NCBI RefSeq assembly: GCF_007997385.1
Contig: NZ_VOSC01000030.1
Location: 124,838-188,837, forward strand
DNA: 64,000 nucleotides
Reading direction: 5' to 3'
From: Seonamhaeicola algicola
GTDB lineage: Bacteria > Bacteroidota > Bacteroidia > Flavobacteriales > Flavobacteriaceae
Below the pieces are notes generated by a model. The model was given only the letters and a program-made list of their open reading frames with translations, did not search any database and had not been told where the DNA came from. Positions 1 through 9,213 of this stretch are shown one piece after another (within the stretch, counting starts at the first letter, position 1; every line of letters begins with the position of its first letter). The position numbers and the translations under genes are program-made.

Positions 1-832
1 AATATTTTGCGACTTCTGATGCGTAAAAACTTGCATATATAAGTCTATCTTCTAAAGACAAACCTTTTAGTAATGCAGCTGCATAAGCCGCATGAAAGGC
101 ATCGCCACAGCCTGTTGTATCTACTACCTTTACTTTAAAAGATGGCTGATGTAACACCATATTGTTTTTTAGTGTAAATGCACCGTTTGCACCATCGGTT
201 ATAACAACTTGTCCTGTTGTGAAATCTTGTAATGATTTTAAACAGGCCTCGGCTGTTTTTTCACCTGTAATATTTTGCGCACATTCAAGAGGCAAAATTG
301 GATGTGTACTCAATTTTAACATTTGTTGCATGACCTCTAAATTACCAGACTCCATATCTAAAACAGTAGGTATTCCAAAACGTTTAGCTAAACGCAAAAG
401 GTGTAAATTAATTTCGGTATCATAGCCATCAACTAATATTAAATCAAAGCCCGCTATTTGATCTTCATCAATATCTAAAAATGAAAATGGTATATAATTT
501 TCTGTAGAATATAAAACCGTACGTTCACCTTTTTTATCAATTTGAACAATAGCTACAGCTGGAGACGCCTCTTTTCTAAAAAATAAAAAGTCTTCTTTAA
601 CACCAAATCTTTTCAATTCACTTTGTGCTACTGTACTTAAAGGATTATCACCTAAATAGCCTAAAAAATAGGTTTCAAAACCTAATGACGCTAATGCACA
701 CGAGGCATTTCCAGCAGGAGCACCTCCTTGTATCTTAATGCCTTCTGTTTCGTTTTTATAACCTATTTTAATATCTGAAGTAACAGAAACCAAAAGATCT
801 ACAACATTTAAACCACTACACAATACTTTCAT
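1..832 (-). CDS. PfkB-family carbohydrate kinase (3' end cut by window edge)
   Basis: A ribokinase-like sugar or nucleoside kinase that probably phosphorylates a small hydroxyl substrate with ATP in the cytoplasm. The frame reads from an ATG at 830-832 to the left edge without a stop, so about 277 residues are present and the C-terminus is missing. An early GGAPAGNAS segment matches the N-terminal PfkB substrate/anion region. The C-terminal signature DTTGCGDAFHAAYA carries the catalytic Asp and the anion-hole glycines. A -7 promoter box lies 20 nt upstream. The gene is divergent from an AraC-type regulator, which may control it, but this is inference. The substrate cannot be named. Confidence 0.9.
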   Translation of the reverse strand, partial: MKVLCSGLNVVDLLVSVTSDIKIGYKNETEGIKIQGGAPAGNASCALASLGFETYFLGYLGDNPLSTVAQSELKRFGVKEDFLFFRKEASPAVAIVQIDKKGERTVLYSTENYIPFSFLDIDEDQIAGFDLILVDGYDTEINLHLLRLAKRFGIPTVLDMESGNLEVMQQMLKLSTHPILPLECAQNITGEKTAEACLKSLQDFTTGQVVITDGANGAFTLKNNMVLHQPSFKVKVVDTTGCGDAFHAAYAAALLKGLSLEDRLIYASFYASEVAKY

Positions 833-851
833 AACGTATGTTTTAATACCT

Positions 852-859
852 CAAAGATA
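852..859 (-). promoter_or_regulatory. Bacteroidota-type -7 box (TATCTTTG) for the PfkB kinase
   Basis: The minus strand reads TATCTTTG, matching the TAnnTTTG consensus of Bacteroidota housekeeping promoters, 19 nt before the kinase ATG. It lies in the 116-nt divergent gap shared with the AraC gene. Confidence 0.6.
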
Positions 860-948
860 TTAGTGATATAGAATTATTTTAAATATAAAATTCATCAAAA
901 CATGTACTATTTTAATTAAATTTGAAGTAATTTATAAAAGCTAAACAT

Positions 949-1824
949 ATGAAACCTAAATTAGAGCACATTACGCATGATGTTAACAGTTCGGTATTGG
1001 CTTTTATATTTGAAGAAAAAACATTTACCACACCTTGGCACTACCATGCTGAGTTTGAGCTTACCTACATTTTAAAAGGCAGCGGCATTAGGCATGTTGG
1101 CAATAGTATTGATAATTTTTTTGCTGGAGATTTAGTTTTAATTGGCAGTAACACACCGCATTGTTGGACAAACCAAACTAATTACAGTAATGGTGTTAAA
1201 TCTATTTGTATACAATGGAAAGCATGTATATTAAGTAAGTTTATTGATATTAATACAGAACTTAAAGCTTTAAAAAAAATGCTAAAAATTGCTAGTGCTG
1301 GCATTAAGTTTACAAACACAATATTTAGTGAAACTATTGGCAAAAACATGCAAACTTTATTGAATTTACCTGCCGATAAAAAGCTTATATATTTTCTTGA
1401 TATTTTAACCGATTTATCTCACTGTGAAACTATTAAACTTTTATCTGTTGAAGGAAATACTTTTCAGTTTTCAGAAAAAACAGATTTTAGAACAAAGGCA
1501 GTTTTAGATTATTTAGAGCAAAATTATCATAAAAAAATAGTACTTGATGATGTTGCTAATGTTACGCATTTATCAGTTGGAGCCTTCTGCAAATTTTTCA
1601 AAAAACAATTTAACAGAAGCTTTACAAACTATTTAAACGAATTTAGAATTAGAAAAACCTGCATTCTTCTTCAAGAGACTAATGACAAACTAACTGATAT
1701 TAGTTATAAATGCGGCTATGAAAACATGTCTTTTTTCCACAGGCAATTTAAAAAGTATATGCAAATAACACCTTATGAATACCGAAAAAGTATTTTTAAA
1801 TCTGTACACCCATTTATTGAGTAA
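949..1824 (+). CDS. AraC-family transcriptional regulator with cupin sensor domain
   Basis: A 291-residue DNA-binding regulator. Residues of about 20-95 form an AraC-type cupin (HYHAEFELTYILKGSG, then GDLVLIGSNTPHCW). Residues of about 185-285 hold the two helix-turn-helix motifs, ending in the typical YENMSFFHRQFKKYMQITPYEYR pattern in two pieces. Such proteins usually bind a sugar or small effector and regulate neighbouring genes. The divergent PfkB kinase is the obvious target candidate. The start ATG at 949 has no competing upstream start, and the gene ends 5 nt before the convergent rluD stop. Confidence 0.93.
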   Translation: MKPKLEHITHDVNSSVLAFIFEEKTFTTPWHYHAEFELTYILKGSGIRHVGNSIDNFFAGDLVLIGSNTPHCWTNQTNYSNGVKSICIQWKACILSKFIDINTELKALKKMLKIASAGIKFTNTIFSETIGKNMQTLLNLPADKKLIYFLDILTDLSHCETIKLLSVEGNTFQFSEKTDFRTKAVLDYLEQNYHKKIVLDDVANVTHLSVGAFCKFFKKQFNRSFTNYLNEFRIRKTCILLQETNDKLTDISYKCGYENMSFFHRQFKKYMQITPYEYRKSIFKSVHPFIE

Positions 1825-1829
1825 AACAA

Positions 1830-2864
1830 CTATAGTTCTTGATGCTTTGAATAGCTTCTCCACTTTTCAACACATTGTTGAATATCATCAGGAACTTCAG
1901 AAGTAAAACGCATAAACTCGCCTGTTTTAGGGTGTTCAAAACCTAATGTTTTAGCGTGTAAGGCTTGCCTTGGCAACACTTTAAAACAGTTATCTACAAA
2001 CTGTTTGTATTTGGTAAATGTTGTGCCTTTTAATATTTTTTCGCCACCGTAACGTTCATCATTAAATAAGGTGTGCCCAATATGCTTCATGTGTACACGT
2101 ATTTGATGTGTACGCCCTGTTTCTAATTTACACGATATTAGTGTTACATACCCTAAACGCTCTAAAACTTTATAATGGGTTACGGCTGGTTTTCCTTTAT
2201 CAGCTTCATCACCTAAAAAAACAGTGTTTTGTAGCCTGTTTTTAGGATGCCTTCCTATGTTACCTTCAACGGTTCCTTCATCAGCTTCAACATTACCCCA
2301 AACTAGCGCTACATATTCACGCTCGCTTGTTTTTTCAGCAAACTGATTTGATAAATAATTCATAGCATGTTCCGTTTTAGCAACCACTAAAAGTCCGCTT
2401 GTATCTTTATCTATTCTATGTACCAAACCAGGCCTATCACTAGAGTTATTGGGTAAATTATCAAACCTATAAATAAGTGCGTTTATTAATGTGCCAGCAT
2501 AATTACCATGCCCAGGATGCACCACCATGCCCGCAGGCTTGTTTACTACCAAAAGCTCATCATCTTCATAAACAACATCTAAAGGTATGTTTTCTCCAAC
2601 TAGTAAACCTTCGTAAGTTGGGTGTTCAAACATTACTTTTATAGCATCATTGGGCTTTACCTTGTAATTTGATTTTACAGGTAATCCGTTTACAAAAATA
2701 TTACCGTTTTTTGCCGCTGCTTGAATTTTGTTTCGGGTAGCATTTTCAATAAAATTCATCAAGTATTTATCTACGCGCAAAGGTGTTTGCCCTTTACCAA
2801 CAGTAAATGCATAATGTTCATGTAAGTTATCGTCTTCAGGTAACTGTGGTGTGTAATCTTCCAT
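1830..2864 (-). CDS. rluD: RluA-family 23S rRNA pseudouridine synthase (RluD-like)
   Basis: A 344-residue enzyme that isomerises specific uridines in 23S rRNA to pseudouridine. Residues of about 26-85 resemble the S4 RNA-binding domain (RVDKYLMNFIENATRNKIQ). The catalytic domain holds the family motif HRIDKDTSG at 149-157, with Asp152 as predicted nucleophile. Conserved GRTHQIRVHMKHIGH follows. It lies 6 nt downstream of the PASTA-domain gene on the same strand, so the two are probably co-transcribed. The RluD assignment (rather than RluC or RluA) rests on the S4 domain and length. Confidence 0.93.
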   Translation of the reverse strand: MEDYTPQLPEDDNLHEHYAFTVGKGQTPLRVDKYLMNFIENATRNKIQAAAKNGNIFVNGLPVKSNYKVKPNDAIKVMFEHPTYEGLLVGENIPLDVVYEDDELLVVNKPAGMVVHPGHGNYAGTLINALIYRFDNLPNNSSDRPGLVHRIDKDTSGLLVVAKTEHAMNYLSNQFAEKTSEREYVALVWGNVEADEGTVEGNIGRHPKNRLQNTVFLGDEADKGKPAVTHYKVLERLGYVTLISCKLETGRTHQIRVHMKHIGHTLFNDERYGGEKILKGTTFTKYKQFVDNCFKVLPRQALHAKTLGFEHPKTGEFMRFTSEVPDDIQQCVEKWRSYSKHQEL

Positions 2865-2870
2865 TAAAAA

Positions 2871-3431
2871 CTAATTGCTTGGTCTGTTACCATTACCTAA
2901 AACCAAATCTATTACTGAGGTTTTTGGCAATTTATCACCTGGCTTTAGTAAATCGCCTTTATAATACATTTTCAAAACCAAATCTTTACCAATGTTGTCT
3001 TCATAAGTAATTTTTCCAACAACAAACTCTAAAGCTTCTAAATTTGGTTTTGCTTGCCTAAAAGTACGCTCTCTTAAATCTGGCACTTCAATTTTTCTGT
3101 AGCCCGAAGGATTTAAAGTAATATATATTTTTCTGTTTTCTTTTACTTGAGCACCGGCTACCGGATCTTGCTCTATAACTGAAAACTTTGGATAATCTGG
3201 ATTGTAATTAGACGAATCTTGTATTTGCATTACCAAATCATTGTCTTTCAACTCCATTTGAGCCACACTTATAGATTTTCCTTTTAAATCTGGTACTGTT
3301 TCAAAATCGCCATGATTTGTATAGCTTTTTAACCATAACAACATAATGTAACATAACACAACTACAGCTACTACAGCTAATAATACTTGCTTAAAAAAAG
3401 CTTTACTTACTAAAAATTTAATGATACTCAT
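2871..3431 (-). CDS. PASTA-domain membrane protein
   Basis: A 186-residue protein with one N-terminal membrane segment at about residues 15-33. Two extracytoplasmic PASTA repeats follow: the first around 40-110 (VPDLKGKSISVAQMEL, then VIEQDPVAGAQV), the second around 115-183 (VPDLRERTFRQAKPNL). PASTA domains bind peptidoglycan fragments or beta-lactams in penicillin-binding proteins and Ser/Thr kinases, but here no kinase or transpeptidase is attached. The gene leads rluD and is divergent from ddl, so a cell-wall link is plausible but unproven. A -7 box sits 19 nt upstream of the ATG. Confidence 0.9.
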   Translation of the reverse strand: MSIIKFLVSKAFFKQVLLAVVAVVVLCYIMLLWLKSYTNHGDFETVPDLKGKSISVAQMELKDNDLVMQIQDSSNYNPDYPKFSVIEQDPVAGAQVKENRKIYITLNPSGYRKIEVPDLRERTFRQAKPNLEALEFVVGKITYEDNIGKDLVLKMYYKGDLLKPGDKLPKTSVIDLVLGNGNRPSN

Positions 3432-3450
3432 GAACAGAATTTTGAATACG

Positions 3451-3458
3451 CAAATATA
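3451..3458 (-). promoter_or_regulatory. -7 box (TATATTTG) for the PASTA-rluD operon
   Basis: The minus strand carries TATATTTG 19 nt before the ATG of the PASTA-domain gene, matching TAnnTTTG. Confidence 0.6.
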
Positions 3459-3561
3459 TAAAAACAGAACTGCTTTTTCTTTTGCAATTTATATGATATT
3501 TTAGCTTATAAAATTAAATACGACATATTACTAGTTTTAGACGTACACTTAACTTACTTAA

Positions 3562-4536
3562 ATGAAAAAAAATATTGCCATTATTATGGGCGGATATTCT
3601 AGTGAATATCAAATCTCATTAAAAAGCGGAAACGTTGTTTACAACACATTAAACAAAGACAAATATAACGCCTACCGCATTCATATTTTTAAAGATAAAT
3701 GGGTGTATGTTGATGCTAATGATAATGAATTTCCTATTGATAAAAATAATTTTACCACCACTGTTAACAACACAACATTAAAGTTTAATTGTGTTTTTAA
3801 TGCCATTCATGGTGCCCCTGGCGAAAACGGCTATATGCAAGCCTATTTTGAGCTTTTGGGTATTCCACATACAAGTTGTGGTATGTACCAAGCAGCAATT
3901 ACCTTTAACAAGCGCGATTGTTTAAGCATTTTAAAGCCCTATGGTATTAAAACAGCGCAATCATATTACTTAAATTTAGGTGATGTTATTAATGAAGAGG
4001 CTATAATTGAAAAAGTAGGTTTACCTTGCTTTGTAAAAGCCAATAAAGCTGGTAGTAGTTTTGGGGTTTCAAAAGTGCACAAAAAAGAAGAATTACAAAA
4101 CGCCATTAATGTGGCTTTTAAGGAAGATGACGAAATTATAATTGAACAATTTTTAGATGGCACCGAAGTATCTGTAGGCGTAATTAACTATAAAGGCAAA
4201 ACCAAAGTACTGCCCATAACAGAAATTGTTAGTGAAAATGATTTTTTTGATTATGAAGCAAAATACCTAGGAAAATCTCAAGAAATAACACCTGCAAGAC
4301 TCACTAAAGACCAAGAAAACAAAGTAACCGTTTTAGCGGCTAAAGTATATGATGTTTTAAAAATGACTGGTTTTTCTAGAAGTGAATATATTTTTAAAGA
4401 TGGCGAACCCCATTTACTAGAAATAAATACCGTACCTGGCTTAACTAAAGAAAGCATACTACCGCAACAAGCTGCCGTAGCTGGTATTACGCTTGCCAAT
4501 TTATTTGACAATGCCATTGAAGAAGCTTTAAAATAA
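3562..4536 (+). CDS. ddl: D-alanine--D-alanine ligase
   Basis: A 324-residue ATP-grasp ligase joining two D-alanines for the peptidoglycan stem peptide. Visible motifs are the N-terminal IIMGGYSSEYQISLKSG, HGAPGENG around residue 84, the ATP-binding VKANKAGSSFGVSKV loop, IEQFLDGTEVSVGV and the Mg-binding LEINTVPGLTKES near the C-terminus. The length is typical. It is divergent from the PASTA gene and followed after 59 nt by a zinc-ribbon protein with its own promoter box. Confidence 0.96.
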   Translation: MKKNIAIIMGGYSSEYQISLKSGNVVYNTLNKDKYNAYRIHIFKDKWVYVDANDNEFPIDKNNFTTTVNNTTLKFNCVFNAIHGAPGENGYMQAYFELLGIPHTSCGMYQAAITFNKRDCLSILKPYGIKTAQSYYLNLGDVINEEAIIEKVGLPCFVKANKAGSSFGVSKVHKKEELQNAINVAFKEDDEIIIEQFLDGTEVSVGVINYKGKTKVLPITEIVSENDFFDYEAKYLGKSQEITPARLTKDQENKVTVLAAKVYDVLKMTGFSRSEYIFKDGEPHLLEINTVPGLTKESILPQQAAVAGITLANLFDNAIEEALK

Positions 4537-4564
4537 TTCGTACAATCTTTATATTATATTTACT

Positions 4565-4572
4565 TATATTTG
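4565..4572 (+). promoter_or_regulatory. -7 box (TATATTTG) for the zinc-ribbon membrane protein
   Basis: TATATTTG matches TAnnTTTG and lies 23 nt before the ATG at 4596. Confidence 0.5.
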
Positions 4573-4595
4573 AGTACTAACCACAACCAACTAAA

Positions 4596-5201
4596 ATGAT
4601 TTTTTACGGTACAAAAGCTTCACGATTAAAAAATGGTCAAATAAACCATGTAACATGCCCAAATTGCCAAAACCAAACATCAATGAATTATGGTATTTTT
4701 GGTAAATACTTTTACATTTATTGGATTCCTATTTTTCCTATTGGAAAAACAAATATTGTAGAGTGCAACCACTGTAAAAAAACGTTTAAACTAAAAGAAC
4801 TACCGCAACAAATAAAACATAAGTTTGAACTTGTTAAACATAAAGGCACGCCGTTGTGGCACTTTACAGGTTTAGCAATTATACTGCTTGCTGTTGGTTA
4901 TTTTAGCTACTCAAACGCTAAACATAAAGAAGACGAAGTGGTGTTTATAAAAGAACCCGCTATTGGCGATATTTATTCATACAAAGATCCTGATTCGGGC
5001 AATTTTTCAACCATGAAAGTTATTAACGTGTCTAGAGATAGCATACGCGTAGTTTATAATGATTATTTAGTTGATAAACGCACAGGGATTTCTAAAATTG
5101 ATAAAGCTAGTAATTACAATGATACCACCGAAAATTTATCTAGATTAGAAATTGTTGTACTATATAATGATAATGTTATATACAACATAAACAGACACTA
5201 A
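4596..5201 (+). CDS. Zinc-ribbon membrane protein of unknown function
   Basis: A 201-residue protein. The N-terminus has two CxxC pairs (CPNC at 21-24 and CNHC at 57-60) that could form one zinc ribbon. A single hydrophobic segment follows at about 89-106. The remaining ~95 residues are predicted to lie outside the membrane and resemble no family I recognise. The 'IFYGTK' opening with the spaced CxxC pairs resembles the zinc-ribbon_15 type. It sits between ddl and coaD. Function unknown. Confidence 0.85.
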   Translation: MIFYGTKASRLKNGQINHVTCPNCQNQTSMNYGIFGKYFYIYWIPIFPIGKTNIVECNHCKKTFKLKELPQQIKHKFELVKHKGTPLWHFTGLAIILLAVGYFSYSNAKHKEDEVVFIKEPAIGDIYSYKDPDSGNFSTMKVINVSRDSIRVVYNDYLVDKRTGISKIDKASNYNDTTENLSRLEIVVLYNDNVIYNINRH

Positions 5202-5232
5202 ACATAAATATTAGCTTTAAAAACAAGCAAAA

Positions 5233-5688
5233 ATGAAACGCGCTATATTTCCAGGATCATTTGATCCGTTAACCTTAGGACATTTTGATATTATAACCAG
5301 AGGTGTAACACTTTTTGATGAACTTGTTGTAGCTATTGGTATTAATGCCGATAAAAAATACATGTTTACTTTAGAAGAACGCAAAGCCTTTATAGAAAAT
5401 GCCTTTGCCAATGAACCCAAGGTAAAAGTTGTTACCTATGAAGGTTTAACAGTTGATTTTTGCAAAGAAATTAATGCCGATTTTATTTTAAGAGGCCTAA
5501 GAAATCCGGCCGATTTTGAGTTTGAAAAAGCTATTGCGCATACCAATAGAAATTTAGCAACTATTGAAACCGTATTTTTATTAACAGCTGCTAACACCTC
5601 ATACATTTCATCATCAATAGTACGCGATGTTATTAGAAACAATGGCGATTACACCAAACTTGTACCTAATAGCGTTAGAGTAAAATAA
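5233..5688 (+). CDS. coaD: Pantetheine-phosphate adenylyltransferase
   Basis: A 151-residue nucleotidyltransferase that makes dephospho-CoA from 4'-phosphopantetheine and ATP. It carries the phosphate-binding FPGSFDPLTLGH motif (TxGH superfamily) at residues 5-16, the central LRGLRNPADFEFE and the C-terminal ISSSIVRD that replaces the usual ISSTxVR. Length is typical for CoaD. The start ATG follows the zinc-ribbon gene by 31 nt with no clear promoter of its own, so it may be read from upstream. Confidence 0.96.
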   Translation: MKRAIFPGSFDPLTLGHFDIITRGVTLFDELVVAIGINADKKYMFTLEERKAFIENAFANEPKVKVVTYEGLTVDFCKEINADFILRGLRNPADFEFEKAIAHTNRNLATIETVFLLTAANTSYISSSIVRDVIRNNGDYTKLVPNSVRVK

Positions 5689-5747
5689 CCCAAAAATTGT
5701 AACATTTTTAAAGTATTTAGTACTTATAAAGCAAGAATACTTATAAA

Positions 5748-6194
5748 ATGCTACACCACATAACGTATTATTTTTTTAAACTAAATATTATACAACCCAA
5801 ACAAAAAAGTATACATGTTTGGCAAAATAAAGGTTATGTTAACAGGTTAGAATTTTGTTTAAAAAAAGGCAATTATAAAACTAGAAAACTTGCTGCCATT
5901 GCCCTTGGCTGTCTAGGTTTAAAATCATCTGCACCTATTTTATTACACGCTATAAATGATAAAGTACAAAATGTATCAATTGCTGCATTAAATGCTTTAG
6001 AAAACATTGCTTACAATGATAATTTAATGTCTTTGATTATAAAAAAACGATTTCATTGGGTAAAAACACAACAAGAAAAGAAAGCAAAACAAGAAGCCAA
6101 TAGAGGCAAAAAAAACACTATTTACCGTTGGGAGCGTGCCAGCAAAAAATCATTTGACCGCGTTAAAGAGCTATTAAAAAAACCTATCGGATAA
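5748..6194 (+). CDS. Small HEAT-repeat-like protein
   Basis: A 148-residue basic protein with no signal peptide. Residues of about 45-95 look like two short HEAT-type helical repeats (TRKLAAIALGCLGLKSSAP and VQNVSIAALNALENIA). A Lys-rich tail follows. No catalytic motif is visible. It is probably a protein- or nucleic-acid-binding scaffold, but the function is unknown. It ends at a strong bidirectional terminator shared with the convergent SulP gene. Confidence 0.8.
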   Translation: MLHHITYYFFKLNIIQPKQKSIHVWQNKGYVNRLEFCLKKGNYKTRKLAAIALGCLGLKSSAPILLHAINDKVQNVSIAALNALENIAYNDNLMSLIIKKRFHWVKTQQEKKAKQEANRGKKNTIYRWERASKKSFDRVKELLKKPIG

Positions 6195-6205
6195 ACTTTT
6201 ACTAT

Positions 6206-6243
6206 AAAAAAAATGCCTTTTGAAAACAAAAGGCATTTTTTTT
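6206..6243. terminator. Bidirectional intrinsic terminator
   Basis: Arms ATGCCTTTTG (6213-6222) and CAAAAGGCAT (6227-6236) form a perfect 10-bp stem around AAAA. An A tract on the left and a T tract on the right let it serve both the HEAT-like gene and the convergent SulP gene, whose stop codon lies inside the T tract. Confidence 0.9.
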
Positions 6244-7861
6244 ATAGTTTATACTCTGAAAGTGATTTGGTAAACTTTTCAGGATTAGCTGCTAAATGAT
6301 ATCTAGGATCATCAATAGCCTCAACAATAACTTCCCTAAATTTAGGGCTAGATTTATAAAGAAGCTCTTTACTATCTTCACTTAAATGCTTTAGCTTTAT
6401 TGATTTTCCTTCAGCTTCATATTTATTTACTAAATTAAAAATAGCTTCAATAGCCGAATGATCAGTTACTCTAGATTCAACAAAATCTATTTCAATAGTA
6501 TCAGGATCATTTTTGGCATCAAATTTTTCGTTAAACGCTTTAATTGAACCAAAAAATAATGGGCCCCAAATTTCGTATACTTTGGTTCCGTCTTCCTTTA
6601 TTCGTTTACGTGCTCTAATGCGTTTTGCATTTTCCCATGAAAACACTAATGCACTAATAATAACACCTGCAATAACAGCAACTGCTAAATCTTTCCATAC
6701 GGTAATTAATGATACTGCTATTAATACAATAGCGTCACTTACGGGTATTTTTCTTAATATTCTAAAACTACTCCATGCAAATGTTCCTACTACAACCATA
6801 AACATAACACCAACCAATGCAGCAATTGGTATTTGCTCAATGTATGTTGATGCAAACAATATAAATACTAACAATAATACAGCAGCCACAATACCTGATA
6901 GCCTGCCACGTCCGCCTCCTTTTATATTGATAATAGATTGCCCAATCATGGCACAACCACCCATACCACCAAATAAGCCAGTAACTATATTTGCTCCACC
7001 TTGTGCCATACATTCTTTGTTGGCATTTCCGCGAGTTTCGGTTAATTCATCAACCAAATTTAAAGTCATTAAAGACTCTATTAAGCCAATTGCTGCCAAA
7101 ATAACAGCATAAGGCCCAATAAATTTTAAGGTTTGTATATTAAATGGTATTTTATTAAAAATATCAAACTGAAACTGTGGTAAACCACCTTTTAAACCTT
7201 CGCCACCGCCATCTCTAATAAAACTACCTACGGTTGCTACATCTAAATTTCCAAAAATAACAATTGCTGATACTACTAAAATACCTATAAGGGCTTCAGG
7301 CAATTTTTTTGTTATTTTAAATTTAGGTAATGTAAACATTATTAGCATGGTTAAGCCTACTAAAGCCACCATGGTATACATTTTTGCACCAGTAAAAAAG
7401 TTTCCATCAACATCTTTAAACATTTTTAATTGTGCTAAAAATATAACAATAGCCAAACCATTAACAAAACCCATCATAACAGGGTGCGGAATAAGCCTTA
7501 CAAACTTACCAAGTTTAAAAACACCAGCTAAAATTTGAATTACTCCCATTAAAATAACGGTAGCAAATAAATAGTAAAGTCCTAAATTTTCACTTTCAGC
7601 ACCCATGGCATTACCTTCGGCAACCAAGCTTACCATTACAACGGCTAAAGCACCTGTTGCACCACTAATCATACCTGGGCGGCCACCAAATATTGATGTT
7701 ATTAAACCAATCATAAAAGCTGCATACAAACCAACTAATGGATCTACACCTGCTACAAATGCAAATGCTACAGCTTCTGGCACTAAAGCTAATGCCACAG
7801 TTGCGCCACTTAAAATATCGTTTTTAGCATTTTTTGTACGCTTTCTTATAAAATCTGTCAT
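6242..7861 (-). CDS. SulP-family inorganic anion transporter with STAS domain
   Basis: A 539-residue inner-membrane transporter of the SLC26/SulP family. Residues of about 10-410 contain the many membrane helices, beginning with LSGATVALALVPEAVAFAFVAG in two pieces and including GLFGGMGGCAMIGQS. Residues of about 430-535 form the cytoplasmic STAS domain. Members carry sulfate, bicarbonate or other anions, and the substrate cannot be read from sequence. A -7 box precedes it. A small STAS/SEC14-like gene lies upstream on the same strand 129 nt away. Confidence 0.93.
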   Translation of the reverse strand: MTDFIRKRTKNAKNDILSGATVALALVPEAVAFAFVAGVDPLVGLYAAFMIGLITSIFGGRPGMISGATGALAVVMVSLVAEGNAMGAESENLGLYYLFATVILMGVIQILAGVFKLGKFVRLIPHPVMMGFVNGLAIVIFLAQLKMFKDVDGNFFTGAKMYTMVALVGLTMLIMFTLPKFKITKKLPEALIGILVVSAIVIFGNLDVATVGSFIRDGGGEGLKGGLPQFQFDIFNKIPFNIQTLKFIGPYAVILAAIGLIESLMTLNLVDELTETRGNANKECMAQGGANIVTGLFGGMGGCAMIGQSIINIKGGGRGRLSGIVAAVLLLVFILFASTYIEQIPIAALVGVMFMVVVGTFAWSSFRILRKIPVSDAIVLIAVSLITVWKDLAVAVIAGVIISALVFSWENAKRIRARKRIKEDGTKVYEIWGPLFFGSIKAFNEKFDAKNDPDTIEIDFVESRVTDHSAIEAIFNLVNKYEAEGKSIKLKHLSEDSKELLYKSSPKFREVIVEAIDDPRYHLAANPEKFTKSLSEYKL

Positions 7862-7876
7862 ACCTTAAATTTTGCA

Positions 7877-7884
7877 CAAATTTA
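7877..7884 (-). promoter_or_regulatory. -7 box (TAAATTTG) for the SulP transporter
   Basis: The minus strand reads TAAATTTG 15 nt before the transporter ATG, matching TAnnTTTG. Confidence 0.5.
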
Positions 7885-7990
7885 AGTTTAAAAGCGCAAG
7901 CAACAAGTTATTTATCATTTATTAATGACTGATAAACACTAAAACGTTTTAGTAAATAATATTAGCATTTTATTAGATAGAAACCACACT

Positions 7991-8374
7991 TTAAGTAAGT
8001 GAATACTCATGATGACTTTCAATCCACTCTAAGGCCTCAGGCCTAGTTCTAAATAATTTAATATTCCAATCACTAGCTTCATTAATTTTAATCAATGTTT
8101 CTGTAGACATTAATGCTCCACTACTTCCAACTAAAACAGCCATGGAGTGTATTTGTGGTAAGCTAGCTATTATTTTTTGGGCTTCAAAAGTATATGTGTA
8201 AGAATTTTTTTTGTTTATTATTAATGAAAACGGTGCTTCTAAATGGCTTAGTAAAAAATCATGGTATAAATCTACCATTACTTCATTCATTACAATACCT
8301 TCATCAATAATTACTTCGGCTAAGTTAGGTTTTAATATTAAAATTGTTCCAAAAGAGAGTTTGTGCTCTTTCAT
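7991..8374 (-). CDS. Small STAS/SEC14-like protein
   Basis: A 127-residue soluble protein without signal or membrane segment. The alternating strand/helix pattern, with a central LIINKKNSYTYTFEAQ and a later MAVLVGSSGALMSTETL, resembles the SpoIIAA-like STAS/SEC14 fold common in flavobacteria. That is a fold-level guess. It shares orientation with the SulP gene but is separated by 129 nt holding that gene's own promoter box, so an operon is unlikely. Biological role unknown. Confidence 0.8.
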   Translation of the reverse strand: MKEHKLSFGTILILKPNLAEVIIDEGIVMNEVMVDLYHDFLLSHLEAPFSLIINKKNSYTYTFEAQKIIASLPQIHSMAVLVGSSGALMSTETLIKINEASDWNIKLFRTRPEALEWIESHHEYSLT

Positions 8375-8509
8375 TGTTTATTGGTTTTTTATGGAGAGAC
8401 CAGTTTTAAGTATTTACATACAAAAACCGAGATATTGCTATTAATAAAATTAAAGTTAACACTTTTTTTAAAAACTTTGCAACGTTTTTATTTTTTTAGT
8501 AAAAAAAAC

Positions 8510-9094
8510 TTACTCAACTAACGCTTTAATATTAGCGTATGAATTTGATAACGCTTCTTTAGCTTCTTCGTTATTTAACCAAACTACTTTTGTAATACCC
8601 TCTTTTTCTTGCGGATATAAATTACCATTAAAGTTAGTTTGCATTTCAAACCAATAGGTTACTTTTATTTTATGTTTACCGTTACGCTTAAAAATATGGT
8701 AGGTTGTTTGTAGGGGTTTTGTTATTTGTAAACCTTTTACGCCGGTTTCTTCTTCAACTTCTCTAATTGAGGTTTGTTCTATAGTTTCATTTGATTCTGC
8801 TTTTCCTTTAGGTAAATCCCACTTATCATTTCTATAAATAAATAAAACATTGCCTTCTGTATTATATACTTTGCCACCACCAGCTACAACATTAGGTAAT
8901 TTTTTTAAAAACTTACTAAGCAATTTTTCTTTATTTTTATGAATAAGTCTAACCTCATTTAAATCTGTTTTTGTAAGTTCTTTAATTACTTTACCAATGT
9001 TTACAGTATCTAACAAATAATTTTTAAAATAAGTTTCTTGTGCTACTTCAGTGGTTAAAATTATAGGCTTATCTCCAACAAAAATTTTATACAT
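8510..9094 (-). CDS. Nudix hydrolase
   Basis: A pyrophosphohydrolase of the Nudix family, 194 residues from the chosen ATG at 9094 (protein start MYKIFV). The Nudix box is complete: G, five residues, E, then REVEEETGV. This supports metal-dependent cleavage of a nucleoside diphosphate linked to another group. The ~65 residues before it form an extra N-terminal domain of unknown function. A longer frame starts at an ATG at 9133, but its extra 13 residues look unlike protein-coding N-termini. The substrate is unknown. It is divergent from pyrE. Confidence 0.9.
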   Translation of the reverse strand: MYKIFVGDKPIILTTEVAQETYFKNYLLDTVNIGKVIKELTKTDLNEVRLIHKNKEKLLSKFLKKLPNVVAGGGKVYNTEGNVLFIYRNDKWDLPKGKAESNETIEQTSIREVEEETGVKGLQITKPLQTTYHIFKRNGKHKIKVTYWFEMQTNFNGNLYPQEKEGITKVVWLNNEEAKEALSNSYANIKALVE

Positions 9095-9213
9095 AAATAT
9101 TATTTGGTGTTTAACTATTGGTAAAAATATCATTTTTAGTTACAAACCTATAATTGTTGAAAAAAATATTTGGCTTAACAATATTCCTCTTACATAAAAA
9201 CGAAATTAATCTG

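Noticed and set aside
6513-7112. 199-codon open frame opposite the SulP gene
   Set aside because: Antisense shadow of a well-supported transporter gene; its Ile/Thr/Asn/Pro-rich composition mirrors the membrane helices on the other strand.
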